From the NCBI RefSeq assembly GCF_003330725.1, contig NZ_CP030840.1, forward strand, positions 6,504,116 through 6,568,115: a DNA stretch of 64,000 nt. Reading direction: 5' to 3'. The notes beneath the pieces were generated by a model. It worked only from the letters and a program-made list of their open reading frames with translations. It had not been told where the DNA came from and searched no databases. The stretch comes from Acidisarcina polymorpha. GTDB taxonomy: Bacteria; Acidobacteriota; Terriglobia; Terriglobales; Acidobacteriaceae. Shown piece after piece: positions 9,718 through 18,945 of this stretch. The translations under genes and the position numbers were made by a program. Each line of letters opens with the position of its first letter. Position 1 is the stretch's first letter.

Positions 9718-11334
9718 ATGCAGCGTCTCCTACTCCGCATTTCCGGCGCCCTGCTGCTTACGGCGCTAGTGGCTCCCGCACACGGCGAAATTTTCGGCAA
9801 GAAAAAGTCAGGCAGCAAGCCCAACACGAGCAATCCGCTCGCTAACCTCGACTCCAAGCAACCGGATAAGGAGTTGTACGACAAGGCGATGGTCGCGCTC
9901 AAGAAAGGCCGCTACGACGTCTGCCGCCTTGACCTGCAAACCCTGTTGAATACCTATCCCGACTCGGAATATCAGATGCGCGCCAAGTTGGCGGTCGGCG
10001 ACAGCTGGTTCAAAGAGGGCGGCTCCGCGGCGTACACCCAGGCGGAATCGGAGTACAAGGATTTCATCACCTTCTTCCCCAATGTCCCCGAAGCCGCCGA
10101 GGCGCAGATGCGCGTAGCCGACATTTACTACATGCAGATGGAGAAGCCCGACCGGGACTATACCAACGTGCAGCGTGCCGAGCAGGAATACCGGCAGATG
10201 ATCAACCAGTTCCCTGATTCGACCTTGATCCCGCGGGCCCAGCAGCATCTACGCGATGTTCAGGAAGTCCTCGCCCAGCGCGAATATCAGATCGGCACTT
10301 TCTATGAAAGTCACGAAAACTGGGCCGCCAGCATCGCCCGCCTCCAGACCGTCGCTGACAGCTATCCGCTTTTCAGCCACAGCGACCTGAACCTGATCGC
10401 GCTCGGCGACGCTTTTGCCGCCGAGGCGCGGGCTACGCAGGCATTCAAAATGCCTGAAGGCCCGAAAGAACAGCTCATCCGCATCTACAATGACCAGGCC
10501 GCCGCCGCCTATAGCCGGGTAGTCACCAAATACGCCATGGCGCCGCACGTTGAGGACGCCAAAGACCGTCTGCTCGCCCTCGGTCATCCGGTCCCCGAGC
10601 CCACCAAGGAAGAGCTCGCCGAGAGTCAGGCTGAAGAAGAGAGCCGCGTACCGGTAAAACTGTCACAACGCGCAGTTCTGCTCTTCACCAAGGCGCCATC
10701 CACAGTTGCGGCCGCCCACGTCGGTCAGCCGACGATGGTCGATCCTCCTGCAACCTACGCGCCCCAGGTAAGCAAAGCGACCATGGCTGCCTTCAATGCG
10801 GTGATCGCCGGCAAGACCCCCGCAGCCCCCGTCCAGGCCGCATCGACTGATATCCAGAACGGCACCGCGCCGCCACGGAGCGATCAGCCGGCGCCCGCGC
10901 CCCGCCTTGAAGATGTTCCCAATAGCGGCGGCACCGGGGTTGGCGCTGAGATCGTGACGCCTTCCAATAACGGCACCAGCGCGGCTCCGCCGACCGATGC
11001 GAATCCTCCCGCCGCTGCACCGGCAAATCCGCCGAACGGCGCCGCCTCGCCGGCCGTAGTCAACGGGGCGCCGGTTCCGACGGCCGTCCCTGACAATGGC
11101 GGCCTCCGTGCCGTGGGCCCAACGGATACGACCACGCTCCCTGCGGTCGATAAGCCGGCCGAAGCGCCCTCCCAGGTCAACGACGTCAAGGCAGCTCCGG
11201 CAGTAGTCACCACCGGAACTACCTCGGCAGCCGCCGCCTCCAAGAAAGGCGACCGCGGCAAGTTCGATCCCAAGGACGAATCATCGAGCAAGCACAAGAA
11301 AAAGAAAGGCCTGGACAAGCTGAACCCGTTCTAA
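9718..11334 (+). CDS. bamD: BamD-like outer-membrane assembly protein with long disordered tail
   Basis: BamD is the tetratricopeptide-repeat subunit of the BAM complex that folds outer-membrane beta-barrels. Residues 1-23 form a signal peptide ending AHG; I see no lipobox cysteine, whereas the E. coli protein is a lipoprotein. Residues about 47-300 carry TPR-like helices typical of the YfiO/BamD family (e.g. DKELYDKAMVALKKGRYD). About 230 further residues are Pro/Ala/Thr-rich and end in a lysine-rich segment (KHKKKK) before LDKLNPF. The total of 538 residues is about twice the E. coli length. It is probably monocistronic, with a terminator directly downstream. Confidence 0.8.
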   Translation: MQRLLLRISGALLLTALVAPAHGEIFGKKKSGSKPNTSNPLANLDSKQPDKELYDKAMVALKKGRYDVCRLDLQTLLNTYPDSEYQMRAKLAVGDSWFKEGGSAAYTQAESEYKDFITFFPNVPEAAEAQMRVADIYYMQMEKPDRDYTNVQRAEQEYRQMINQFPDSTLIPRAQQHLRDVQEVLAQREYQIGTFYESHENWAASIARLQTVADSYPLFSHSDLNLIALGDAFAAEARATQAFKMPEGPKEQLIRIYNDQAAAAYSRVVTKYAMAPHVEDAKDRLLALGHPVPEPTKEELAESQAEEESRVPVKLSQRAVLLFTKAPSTVAAAHVGQPTMVDPPATYAPQVSKATMAAFNAVIAGKTPAAPVQAASTDIQNGTAPPRSDQPAPAPRLEDVPNSGGTGVGAEIVTPSNNGTSAAPPTDANPPAAAPANPPNGAASPAVVNGAPVPTAVPDNGGLRAVGPTDTTTLPAVDKPAEAPSQVNDVKAAPAVVTTGTTSAAAASKKGDRGKFDPKDESSSKHKKKKGLDKLNPF

Positions 11335-11354
11335 AAGATGGCGGGTATGCGTTG

Positions 11355-11382
11355 AAAAAGGCCGCTTAATGCGGCCTTTTTT
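11355..11382 (+). terminator. Rho-independent terminator after the bamD-like gene
   Basis: A perfect stem GGCCGC-ttaat-GCGGCC is extended by A and T runs (AAAAA on the left, TTTTTT on the right). It begins 21 bases after the bamD stop and ends about 84 bases before the valS start, so it separates the two transcription units. Confidence 0.9.
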
Positions 11383-11465
11383 GCAGGGGGAGGCGACCGG
11401 TTCCCAGGCCAACTTTCATGCTGCCCATGCTATCGTCAAAGGTACCAGCAGAAAGAAGTAGCGAT

Positions 11466-14234
11466 ATGCCACGCGAACTACCCAAAGCCTACGACCCCGC
11501 CGCCATAGAAGATCGCTGGGCGGAATACTGGGTACAAGAGCAGCTTTTTGATACCAGGGCAGAGCGCTTTGAGCGTTCCGCAGCAAGATCGTCGACCGCA
11601 GCGCACCCCTTCACGATTCTCCTGCCTCCACCGAATGTGACCGGCCGCCTGCACATGGGCCATATGCTGAACCAGACGGAGATGGACATCCTCACCCGTT
11701 GGCGCCGCATGCGGGGCGATCTCGCCCTGTGGGTTCCCGGTACCGACCACGCCGGCATCGCCACCCAGATGATGGTCGAAAGGCAGCTGAAGGCCGAAGG
11801 CAAATCCCGCCAGCAACTCGGCCGCGAAGCCTTCCTCGAACGCGTCTGGCAATGGAAACAGCTCTACGGCGGCGCCATCCTCGACCAGATGAAGCGCCTC
11901 GGCGTGAGCGTCGACTGGTCGCGCGAATACTTCACCATGGACGAGAACCTCTCTGTCGCGGTGAAAGAGGCCTTCGTACGTCTGCATGAACAGGGGCTGA
12001 TCTATCGCGGCGCATACATCGTCAACTGGTGCCCAGGCTGCCAGACCGCCATCTCCGACGTTGAAGTCGTCCACGAAGAGCAAAAGAGCAGCCTTTGGGA
12101 AATCCGGTATGAAGTCATCGAGGAGCCAGGGACATACCTGACGATCGCCACGACACGCCCGGAGACGATGCTGGGCGATACCGCCGTCGCTGTCCATCCA
12201 CTCGACGAGCGTTACCTGCACCTGCATGGCAAGCGGCTGCGGCTGCCATTATTAGGTCGCGAAATCCCAGTAATAACGGATGATTATGTGAGCCGCGACT
12301 TCGGGACGGGGGCGGTCAAGATCACGCCCGCTCACGATCCCAATGATTTCGTCATCGGCCAACGCCATGGATTGCCGTCCATCAACGTGATGGATGAGAC
12401 CGCCCATATCAACGAGAACGGCGGAGTTTATGCCGGGCTTGATCGCTACGAAGCTCGCGCCAGGATTGTCGCCGACCTCGAAGCGCACGGATTTCTTGTC
12501 TCGATCAAAGAGCACACCAACAATGTGGGCCGCTGCGACCGTTCGAAGGACGTCGTCGAGCCGCGCCTGTCCACGCAGTGGTTCGTCAAGATCCAGCCGC
12601 TCGCCGACCAGGCCATCGCCGCTGTAGAGCAGGGCTACATCCATTTCACCCCTGACCAGTACCGCAAGACTTACATGGAGTGGATGCGCAACATCCACGA
12701 CTGGTGTATCTCCCGGCAGCTCTGGTGGGGGCATCGCATTCCCGCCTGGCATTGCTTGACATGCAAGCAGATCACCGTCGCCCGCGACACCCCGAGCTCC
12801 TGTCAACACTGCGCTAGCATTCACATCACCCAGGAAACCGATGTTCTCGACACCTGGTTTTCGTCGGGCCTGCTGCCTTTTACTGTCTTCGGATGGCCAC
12901 AATCGACTGCCGACCTAGCCACTTTCTATCCGACCCAGCTGCTCGTCACTGGCTTTGACATACTCTTCTTCTGGGTGGCCAGAATGATCATGCTCGGCTG
13001 TCACTTCATGAGCGACATGCCGATGCCCGACGGCTCTGAGCGGACTTTGAAAGATGCGGTTCCCTTCCGCCAGGTCTACATTCACGCCCTGGTCCGCGAC
13101 GCGGACCGCCAGAAGATGTCGAAGACCAAGGGCAACGTCGTCGACCCGATCGAGATCGTCCAGCGCTTCGGCACCGATGCCGTCAGGTTCACGCTCGCGG
13201 CGATGGCGTCGCCGGGTACTGACATCGCCTTCAGCGAAGCTCGGACTGAAGGCTACCGCGCTTTCGCCAATAAGATCTGGAACTCGGCCCGTCTGGTCTT
13301 TACAAACATGAATCGCGCCGCCGAAGTTGGCTTGACCGTCGATCCCTCCCGGCTGCTTACCGACCCGGTGCTTGGGCCATCCAGCCCGATCGAGGCTCGC
13401 TGGATCGTCTCCCGGCTTAACACAGCCGCGGCCGAGGTGAACCAGGCGCTTGCCGAATACCGCTTTCACGAGGCAGCCAACATCATCTACCAGTTCTTCT
13501 GGGGAGAGTTCTGCGACTGGTATCTGGAGATCGTGAAGCTGCGCCTCGACTTTGGGGAGAACGCCGATAAAACTGCGACGCAGTCCGCGCTCGCCACGCT
13601 GATTGGCGTCTTCGAGTCGGCGCTTCGGCTGCTTTCGCCTTTCATGCCATTTATCACCGAAGAGATCTGGCACGCGCTCTACAATCAGCAGGCCCCCGCC
13701 GCTTCGATCGCGCTGACTCGTTATCCACAGCCGGTGGCCGAACACATCGATCCAGAAACTGAACGGCAAATGAAGCTGTTGCAAGAAGTAATCGTGACCC
13801 TTCGAGCCTTGCGGAAAGACTTGGAGGTGCCCGAGCGCGAACTGGTCGCGGCTTATTTCCTGTCCTCTGAGAACATCGACCGGCTGCTCATCGACAACGC
13901 CGACGTCATTCAAAAATTGGCGCGCATCTCCTCCATCGACACCGAAACGATATGGAAGCTGCCCTCAACCAACACCCGCACCGCTCCAGACTTTACCGTG
14001 GGGGTGAAATACGAAAAGCAGATCGACGTCGCCGCGGAACGTGACCGGCTTACGAAGAAACTTGAGCAGTATGAGAAGGGCCTTGCCAGCGCGGAGCGTC
14101 AGCTCGGCAACGCAGCGTTCCTCGCGAAGGCCCCCGAGCATATCGTCGCCGGACTCAAGAAACAGGCTGCCGAAATGGCGGTTCTTCGGCAGGAAACCGT
14201 CGCCGCTCTCGATAGCCTTGCAGCTCAGGTCTAA
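11466..14234 (+). CDS. valS: Valyl-tRNA synthetase
   Basis: This class I aminoacyl-tRNA synthetase charges tRNA-Val and edits threonine. The HIGH motif appears as LHMGHML near residue 60 and the KMSKS motif as KMSKTKGN near residue 550. The editing domain includes TIATTRPETMLGD and VITDDYV. A zinc-type knuckle (CLTCKQ...CQHC) is visible near residue 440. The last 60 or so residues form the tRNA-binding coiled coil of ValS. I chose ATG 11466 (MPRELPKAYDP) over the in-frame ATG at 11418, because MPRELPKAYDP matches the family N-terminus; this gives 922 residues. It heads a run of plus-strand genes to about 21.7 kb. Confidence 0.96.
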   Translation: MPRELPKAYDPAAIEDRWAEYWVQEQLFDTRAERFERSAARSSTAAHPFTILLPPPNVTGRLHMGHMLNQTEMDILTRWRRMRGDLALWVPGTDHAGIATQMMVERQLKAEGKSRQQLGREAFLERVWQWKQLYGGAILDQMKRLGVSVDWSREYFTMDENLSVAVKEAFVRLHEQGLIYRGAYIVNWCPGCQTAISDVEVVHEEQKSSLWEIRYEVIEEPGTYLTIATTRPETMLGDTAVAVHPLDERYLHLHGKRLRLPLLGREIPVITDDYVSRDFGTGAVKITPAHDPNDFVIGQRHGLPSINVMDETAHINENGGVYAGLDRYEARARIVADLEAHGFLVSIKEHTNNVGRCDRSKDVVEPRLSTQWFVKIQPLADQAIAAVEQGYIHFTPDQYRKTYMEWMRNIHDWCISRQLWWGHRIPAWHCLTCKQITVARDTPSSCQHCASIHITQETDVLDTWFSSGLLPFTVFGWPQSTADLATFYPTQLLVTGFDILFFWVARMIMLGCHFMSDMPMPDGSERTLKDAVPFRQVYIHALVRDADRQKMSKTKGNVVDPIEIVQRFGTDAVRFTLAAMASPGTDIAFSEARTEGYRAFANKIWNSARLVFTNMNRAAEVGLTVDPSRLLTDPVLGPSSPIEARWIVSRLNTAAAEVNQALAEYRFHEAANIIYQFFWGEFCDWYLEIVKLRLDFGENADKTATQSALATLIGVFESALRLLSPFMPFITEEIWHALYNQQAPAASIALTRYPQPVAEHIDPETERQMKLLQEVIVTLRALRKDLEVPERELVAAYFLSSENIDRLLIDNADVIQKLARISSIDTETIWKLPSTNTRTAPDFTVGVKYEKQIDVAAERDRLTKKLEQYEKGLASAERQLGNAAFLAKAPEHIVAGLKKQAAEMAVLRQETVAALDSLAAQV

Positions 14235-14242
14235 TCACATTT

Positions 14243-15127
14243 ATGGATTGGAAAAGCAAACGCGTCGAAGCCCTGCTCGAACAAGCCTTGCGCGAAGACA
14301 AGGCCAGCAAAGACGCAACCACCGCCATCACCATCGACCCCAAGCTGCGCGCCTCGGGTGTCCTCGTCGCCCGGCAGGATTGCATCCTCGCTGGAGTCGG
14401 ATGCATTCCCCGGTTCCTTGAGATCTTCTCCGAACTGGACAAAAAACAGTCCGGGCGCTATGAAGTCATCAGCCATCCGGAGATATTCGATGGCGTGCGG
14501 CTCAGGGCTGGTCAGGCAATCGCCGTGATCCGTCACAATGCCCGCGTAATTCTGGCCTGCGAACGAGTAATCCTGAACCTGCTGCAGCACATGAGCGGCA
14601 TCGCTACCTTGACCCGGCGCTATGTCGACGAAGTCAAGGGCACCAGGGTGAAGATACTCGACACCCGCAAGACGATGCCTGGAATGCGGCTCCTCGATAA
14701 ATATGCCGTGCGCTGCGGTGGCGGCGAGAACCACCGCCTCGATCTCTCCGATGGCATTCTCATCAAGCAGAATCACATCGCGCTCGCCGGCGGTCTCCAG
14801 CGCACGCTGGCCAAAGCCCTGGAAAATCGCGAACCGGGGCGGACCGTTCAGATAGAAGTTCGCAATCTCGACGAACTCAATCTTGCGCTCGATGGCGGCG
14901 CTGAGGCGGTCCTCTTCGACTGCATGAGTCCCGCCGACCTCAAGAAGGCCGTTGGCATTGTGCGCGCACGCGGTTTGACCATTCCGCTCGAAGCCGCCGG
15001 CGGGATCACGCTCGAGAGTATCCGCAAATACGCGCTTACCGGAGTCGATTCCATCTCGGTGGGAGCGCTGACGCATTCCGCCCCCGCCGTCGACATGAGC
15101 ATGAAAATCACCGCAGAGATTTATTAA
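14243..15127 (+). CDS. nadC: Nicotinate-nucleotide pyrophosphorylase (quinolinate phosphoribosyltransferase)
   Basis: This enzyme makes nicotinate mononucleotide from quinolinate and PRPP in de novo NAD synthesis. The 294-residue protein shows HMSGIATLTRRY near residue 115, ILDTRKTMPGMRLLDKYAV with GGGENHR near residue 140 (substrate-binding Arg/Lys cluster), KQNHI, and the phosphate-binding EAAGGITLE near residue 250. It starts eight bases after the valS stop. Confidence 0.96.
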   Translation: MDWKSKRVEALLEQALREDKASKDATTAITIDPKLRASGVLVARQDCILAGVGCIPRFLEIFSELDKKQSGRYEVISHPEIFDGVRLRAGQAIAVIRHNARVILACERVILNLLQHMSGIATLTRRYVDEVKGTRVKILDTRKTMPGMRLLDKYAVRCGGGENHRLDLSDGILIKQNHIALAGGLQRTLAKALENREPGRTVQIEVRNLDELNLALDGGAEAVLFDCMSPADLKKAVGIVRARGLTIPLEAAGGITLESIRKYALTGVDSISVGALTHSAPAVDMSMKITAEIY

Positions 15128-15160
15128 TCAGGACCTTTGCGGAGTGAGCGAAATCGGGTG

Positions 15161-15188
15161 CCCCATGTCTTGTATTTGAGAGATGGGA
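15161..15188. repeat. Intergenic inverted repeat between nadC and birA
   Basis: CCCATGTCT is followed ten bases later by AGATGGG, giving an imperfect hairpin inside the 83-base nadC-birA spacer, preceded by GGGTGC. The phrase GGGTGCCCCAT...ATGGGATTTC resembles a second intergenic repeat I associate with acidobacterial genomes. No second copy was found in this window, so that link is recollection only. Confidence 0.45.
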
Positions 15189-15210
15189 TTTCACCTCGAA
15201 TCGACCAAGA

Positions 15211-16026
15211 ATGATTCCACCAAGAACCTTTGAAGATCCCTTCGATATCCCCGCATTAGACAGTGCCCTGAAAAGCACTCCCTTCTCCGGCAATCTCCGC
15301 TATTTTCCAACCATCCACTCCACCAACACCCTCGCCATGCAGGAGGCCGAAGCCGGAGCACCCGAGGGCATGGTCTATTTTGCCGACGAACAAACCGCCG
15401 GGCGTGGCCGCGGGGCGCACTCCTGGCAATCCCCGCCCGGCTCCGGCCTTTATGTCAGTATTTTGCTTCGTCCTCGGATTGCGCCCGCGGATGTTCTCTG
15501 GCTTTCGCTCGCAGCCGGTCTTGCAGTTCGAGAAGCAGTACATCAAACCACCTCGCTCAAAGCCGATCTTCGCTGGCCCAACGACCTGCTCTTCGGCCGA
15601 CGGAAATTTTGTGGCATCCTCACGGAACTCAATGCCGAAGTCACCCGAGTTCGCCATCTGGTGATCGGCATCGGCATCAACGTCCACCAGGAAGGCTTTC
15701 CCGAAGAGCTTCGCCCACTCGCTACCTCCTTGCAAATTGAAACCGGCAAACACTGGCCCCGCCAGGAACTTCTTGTCGCCCTGCTGAAGGCCATCTCGCG
15801 CGAAAGCCACGCTCTCACCAACAGCACCGGCCTTGGCGAAGCCACCCAAAGCATTCTCAATCGCCTGGAAACATCCTCCAGTTGGATCCGCGGCAAGCGC
15901 GTCCAGGTCGAAGAAGGCGGTGGCTACACCGGCACCACGGCTGGTCTTGACCGGCGCGGCTTTCTTCTTGTTCAAACAGCGAATGGTCTCCAGACCGTGC
16001 TTTCCGGCGGAGTGCGCGAGCTTTAG
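15211..16026 (+). CDS. birA: Biotin--[acetyl-CoA-carboxylase] ligase, no DNA-binding domain
   Basis: This enzyme activates biotin as biotinyl-AMP and attaches it to the carboxyl-carrier protein. The 271 residues hold the catalytic domain and a C-terminal SH3-like domain only; there is no N-terminal helix-turn-helix, so it should not act as a repressor. Visible motifs are STNTLAMQEA near residue 37, the biotinyl-AMP loop DEQTAGRGRGAHSW near residue 58 and LRWPNDLL near residue 120. It is followed after 12 bases by coaX. Confidence 0.93.
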   Translation: MIPPRTFEDPFDIPALDSALKSTPFSGNLRYFPTIHSTNTLAMQEAEAGAPEGMVYFADEQTAGRGRGAHSWQSPPGSGLYVSILLRPRIAPADVLWLSLAAGLAVREAVHQTTSLKADLRWPNDLLFGRRKFCGILTELNAEVTRVRHLVIGIGINVHQEGFPEELRPLATSLQIETGKHWPRQELLVALLKAISRESHALTNSTGLGEATQSILNRLETSSSWIRGKRVQVEEGGGYTGTTAGLDRRGFLLVQTANGLQTVLSGGVREL

Positions 16027-16038
16027 AATAGGAAGCTC

Positions 16039-16878
16039 ATGCTGTTCGCCCTCGATGTCGGCAATACCAACACCGTCCTCGCGCTCTATAACCTGGAGCT
16101 GGATCGTCCCGGCGATCTGGTGGCAAATTGGCGCGTCACAACTCAAAAAACCCAGACCGCCGACGAATTCGGCGTACTCATCTTGAGCCTGTTGTCCCTG
16201 CACAAGATCGACCCGGCGGCGGTCACCGGGGTCATCATCTCTTCCGTCGTGCCGCCGCTCGACTCGACCCTGCGCCGCGTCTCCGAACGCTACTTCAAAA
16301 TCAAACCGCTGTTCGTCGAGCCAGGCATTAAGACCGGGATGCCGCTGCTCATCGACAATCCTGCGGAACTGGGCGCCGATCGGGTCGCCAACGGAGTCGC
16401 GGCTTTCGAGCGCTACGGCGGCCCTTGCGTCGTGGTCGATTTCGGCACCGCGACCAGCTTCGACGTGGTCTCCGAAAAAGGGGAATTCCTCGGTGGGGTC
16501 ATCGCTCCCGGCCTTGGCATCTCCGCCGACGCGCTTTTCTCGCACGCCGCGAGACTGGCGCGCGTCAACATCAAAAAGCCGGCAAAAGCCATCGGCACCA
16601 ATACCGTCACCAACCTGCAGAGCGGAATCTTTTATGGGTACATCGGACTGGTTGACGGCATTCTTGAAAGAGTCATCGACGAACTGAGGGCGACCTCGAA
16701 CAGCGCTCCGAAGGTGATTGCCACTGGCGGCTTAGCCAATCTGATTGCCGACGACTCGAAGTACATCACCGGCGTCGATCATTTGCTCACGCTCGACGGT
16801 CTGCGTCTCATTTATCAAAGAAATCTTACCCAGAAGCACGCACCGCGAGCCAGGCGGATGAAGGAAACAGCAAGCTAG
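16039..16878 (+). CDS. coaX: Type III pantothenate kinase
   Basis: This ASKHA-fold kinase catalyses the first step of coenzyme A synthesis and is insensitive to CoA feedback in known members. The 279-residue protein begins LFALDVGNTNTVLALY (phosphate-1 motif). It continues with PAELGADRVANGVAAFERYG and VVVDFGTATSFDVVS (phosphate-2), then GGVIAPGL. birA and coaX adjacency is common in bacteria. The next gene starts two bases after its stop. Confidence 0.95.
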   Translation: MLFALDVGNTNTVLALYNLELDRPGDLVANWRVTTQKTQTADEFGVLILSLLSLHKIDPAAVTGVIISSVVPPLDSTLRRVSERYFKIKPLFVEPGIKTGMPLLIDNPAELGADRVANGVAAFERYGGPCVVVDFGTATSFDVVSEKGEFLGGVIAPGLGISADALFSHAARLARVNIKKPAKAIGTNTVTNLQSGIFYGYIGLVDGILERVIDELRATSNSAPKVIATGGLANLIADDSKYITGVDHLLTLDGLRLIYQRNLTQKHAPRARRMKETAS

Positions 16879-16880
16879 CA

Positions 16881-17594
16881 GTGCAAAATTATTACAACTA
16901 CTTCACTGAGATCGAGGAGCACTTTCAACGCCGGCGTGGCTCCCTGCTCATGCTTTCAACCCTCGATTGGGCGCTGATCGAGGTTTGGCGGGAAGCTGCC
17001 GTGCCGCTCCCTGCCGTGCTCCGCGGCATCGACGCGGCCTTTGACAAGCACGATGCCCGCAAGGCGACAGCAAAGACCCGCGTCCGTCGCATCAACGGTC
17101 TCGCGTGGTGCACTCAAGAGGTGATGAAGGCGGTCGACGAGATGCAGGAGGCCGCGATCGGCGCATCGACAGAAAATAACCCGGCCAGCGCCGCTCCCGG
17201 CCTTGAACACGAGCGCATCGCCGCCCACCTCGAGAGCTGCGCTCATATCCTGCGCGAGGCAAACCTCATTGGCATCGCCCAGGAGACGGCCTCGCTGTCG
17301 GCTGCGCGTCTTGAAGAGCTGGCCGTGGAATCACGAACCACGCCGGCGAACCTGGAGTCTCTGGAGCGAACCCTCACCGTCATGGAAGAGAAACTCTTCG
17401 CCGCCCTCACCGCGACCACATCCGACGCAGACCTGGTCGGGATGCGCGAACAAGCTGCTCGCGAACTCGCGCCCTATCGCGGCCGGATGAAGACTGTTCA
17501 AATTCGACAGATCGAGCAGCAGTTTCTCCATAAGCGTCTGCTCGAAAGATGGAGGCTGCCACGTTTGAGCCTCTTCTACATGAGCCAGGCTTGA
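16881..17594 (+). CDS. Conserved-looking protein of unknown function
   Basis: This 237-residue protein is not assigned to a family. It is predicted to be mainly alpha-helical, soluble and without signal peptide or membrane helix. The N-terminus (MQNYYNYFTEIEEHFQRRRG) is followed by LSTLDWALIEVWREAAVPLPAVLRG-like text that recalls acidobacterial hypothetical proteins lying next to coaX/rlmD. Two helical heptad-rich stretches occur in the second half. It starts with GTG two bases after coaX and ends ten bases before rlmD, so it is very likely co-transcribed with both. Confidence 0.8.
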   Translation: MQNYYNYFTEIEEHFQRRRGSLLMLSTLDWALIEVWREAAVPLPAVLRGIDAAFDKHDARKATAKTRVRRINGLAWCTQEVMKAVDEMQEAAIGASTENNPASAAPGLEHERIAAHLESCAHILREANLIGIAQETASLSAARLEELAVESRTTPANLESLERTLTVMEEKLFAALTATTSDADLVGMREQAARELAPYRGRMKTVQIRQIEQQFLHKRLLERWRLPRLSLFYMSQA

Positions 17595-17604
17595 GGCAGC
17601 GGCC

Positions 17605-18918
17605 ATGAAACTGCGCATCGACAAAGCAATTTACGGTGGCTCCAGCCTAGCCCGCGTCGGGGATACCGAAGCTGGGCTTGCCGGAAAGGCTGTCTTTATC
17701 CCATTTACCCTTCCCGGAGAACTGGTAGAGGCCCGCTTCGCCGAAGATAAACGCAGCTTTATTCAAGCAGAAGTCGAGGGAGTTCTCGAACCATCATTGC
17801 TCCGGACGACCGCCGCGTGCCCCTACTTCGGCGAATGCGGAGGATGCAATTATCAGCACGCCGTCTATGCCCATCAGTTGGAGATGAAGACATCCATCCT
17901 GCGCGAAACTCTCGAGCGCGCGCGCCTGCCGAACATTCCAACCATCTACTCGGTAAGCGGTAAGTCGTGGCATTACCGGAACCGCATCCGTCTGCATCTT
18001 CAGGCGAACCCATTCCAACTCTGCTATCGCGAGCGCCGCTCGCACCAACTGCTCCCCATCGCGCAATGTCCTATCGCCGCGCCGCTCCTTGAAAAAGCAA
18101 TTACCGTAGTTACAGAAGCGGGAGCTTCCCTCAAACTGGAAAGCTTCTGCGAGGAGATCGAGTTTTTTACTGCCAGCGACGAATACTCGCTGCTGCTTTC
18201 CTTTTATTCGAACGGAAGCGCCCGCGATTTGCCGGCGAGACTTAGAGCGATATCCGAAGCGCTGCAAAAGCATCTCCCCCAACTCAAGGGGACCGGTCTC
18301 TTCGTTGCGCGAGGGAGACACCAGCCGGCGAGCCTCACCGCGAATTGGGGAGAGCGGTCTCTCACGTATAACGCGGCAGATTTTGGCTATCAGGTGAGCC
18401 TCGGCTCCTTCTTTCAGGTCAATCGATTCCTGGTGGACGCCCTCACCGACCTGGCTACCCTTGGCCGAAAGGGCCGCCTCGCTTGGGACCTTTACGCGGG
18501 CGTGGGCCTCTTCTCTCGTGCACTGACCCATAGCTTCGAACGAGTCATCGCCGTCGAAGCATCGCCGAACTCCGCCGTGGATCTGCGTCGCAACCTGGAA
18601 AACACCTCTAACCGGATCATCCAGGCGACGACCCTCGATTTCCTGCGTAAACAGAAACCGGCTTCCGCCAAGTCTTCGACGCCTCCAGACCTCGTCGTCG
18701 TTGATCCACCCCGCGCCGGACTCGGATCAGCCATAACCTCGCTGCTCAGCGGTATCGAGCCGACTTGCATCGTCTACGTCTCGTGCGATCCATCGACGCT
18801 GTCCCGCGACCTCTTCGCGCTGCTACAATCCGGCTACGACCTCCGGACAATCACGATGGTGGATATGTTTCCCCAGACCTTCCACCTGGAAAGCGTCTCC
18901 GTGCTCACGCGGAGATGA
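17605..18918 (+). CDS. rlmD: 23S rRNA (uracil-C5)-methyltransferase, RlmD/RumA type
   Basis: This SAM-dependent enzyme methylates uracil C5 in rRNA. It has an N-terminal TRAM-like RNA-binding domain (residues 1-60) and an iron-sulfur motif CPYFGECGGCNYQH near residue 72. The SAM motif is WDLYAGVGLFSRAL near residue 295, with DPPRAGLG near residue 370 and the catalytic-cysteine motif YVSCDPSTLSRDL near residue 390. The 437-residue length fits. RlmD, RlmC and TrmA share these features. The four-Cys cluster favours RlmD/RlmC, but the exact target base is an inference. Confidence 0.9.
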   Translation: MKLRIDKAIYGGSSLARVGDTEAGLAGKAVFIPFTLPGELVEARFAEDKRSFIQAEVEGVLEPSLLRTTAACPYFGECGGCNYQHAVYAHQLEMKTSILRETLERARLPNIPTIYSVSGKSWHYRNRIRLHLQANPFQLCYRERRSHQLLPIAQCPIAAPLLEKAITVVTEAGASLKLESFCEEIEFFTASDEYSLLLSFYSNGSARDLPARLRAISEALQKHLPQLKGTGLFVARGRHQPASLTANWGERSLTYNAADFGYQVSLGSFFQVNRFLVDALTDLATLGRKGRLAWDLYAGVGLFSRALTHSFERVIAVEASPNSAVDLRRNLENTSNRIIQATTLDFLRKQKPASAKSSTPPDLVVVDPPRAGLGSAITSLLSGIEPTCIVYVSCDPSTLSRDLFALLQSGYDLRTITMVDMFPQTFHLESVSVLTRR

Positions 18919-18945
18919 CTCGCTTGCCCGCGGACGCTGGTATGT

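Noticed and set aside
11383-11465. T-box or Val attenuator ahead of valS
   Set aside because: The hairpin there is directly after bamD and has the form of an ordinary terminator; no Val-rich leader frame or T-box motif is seen.
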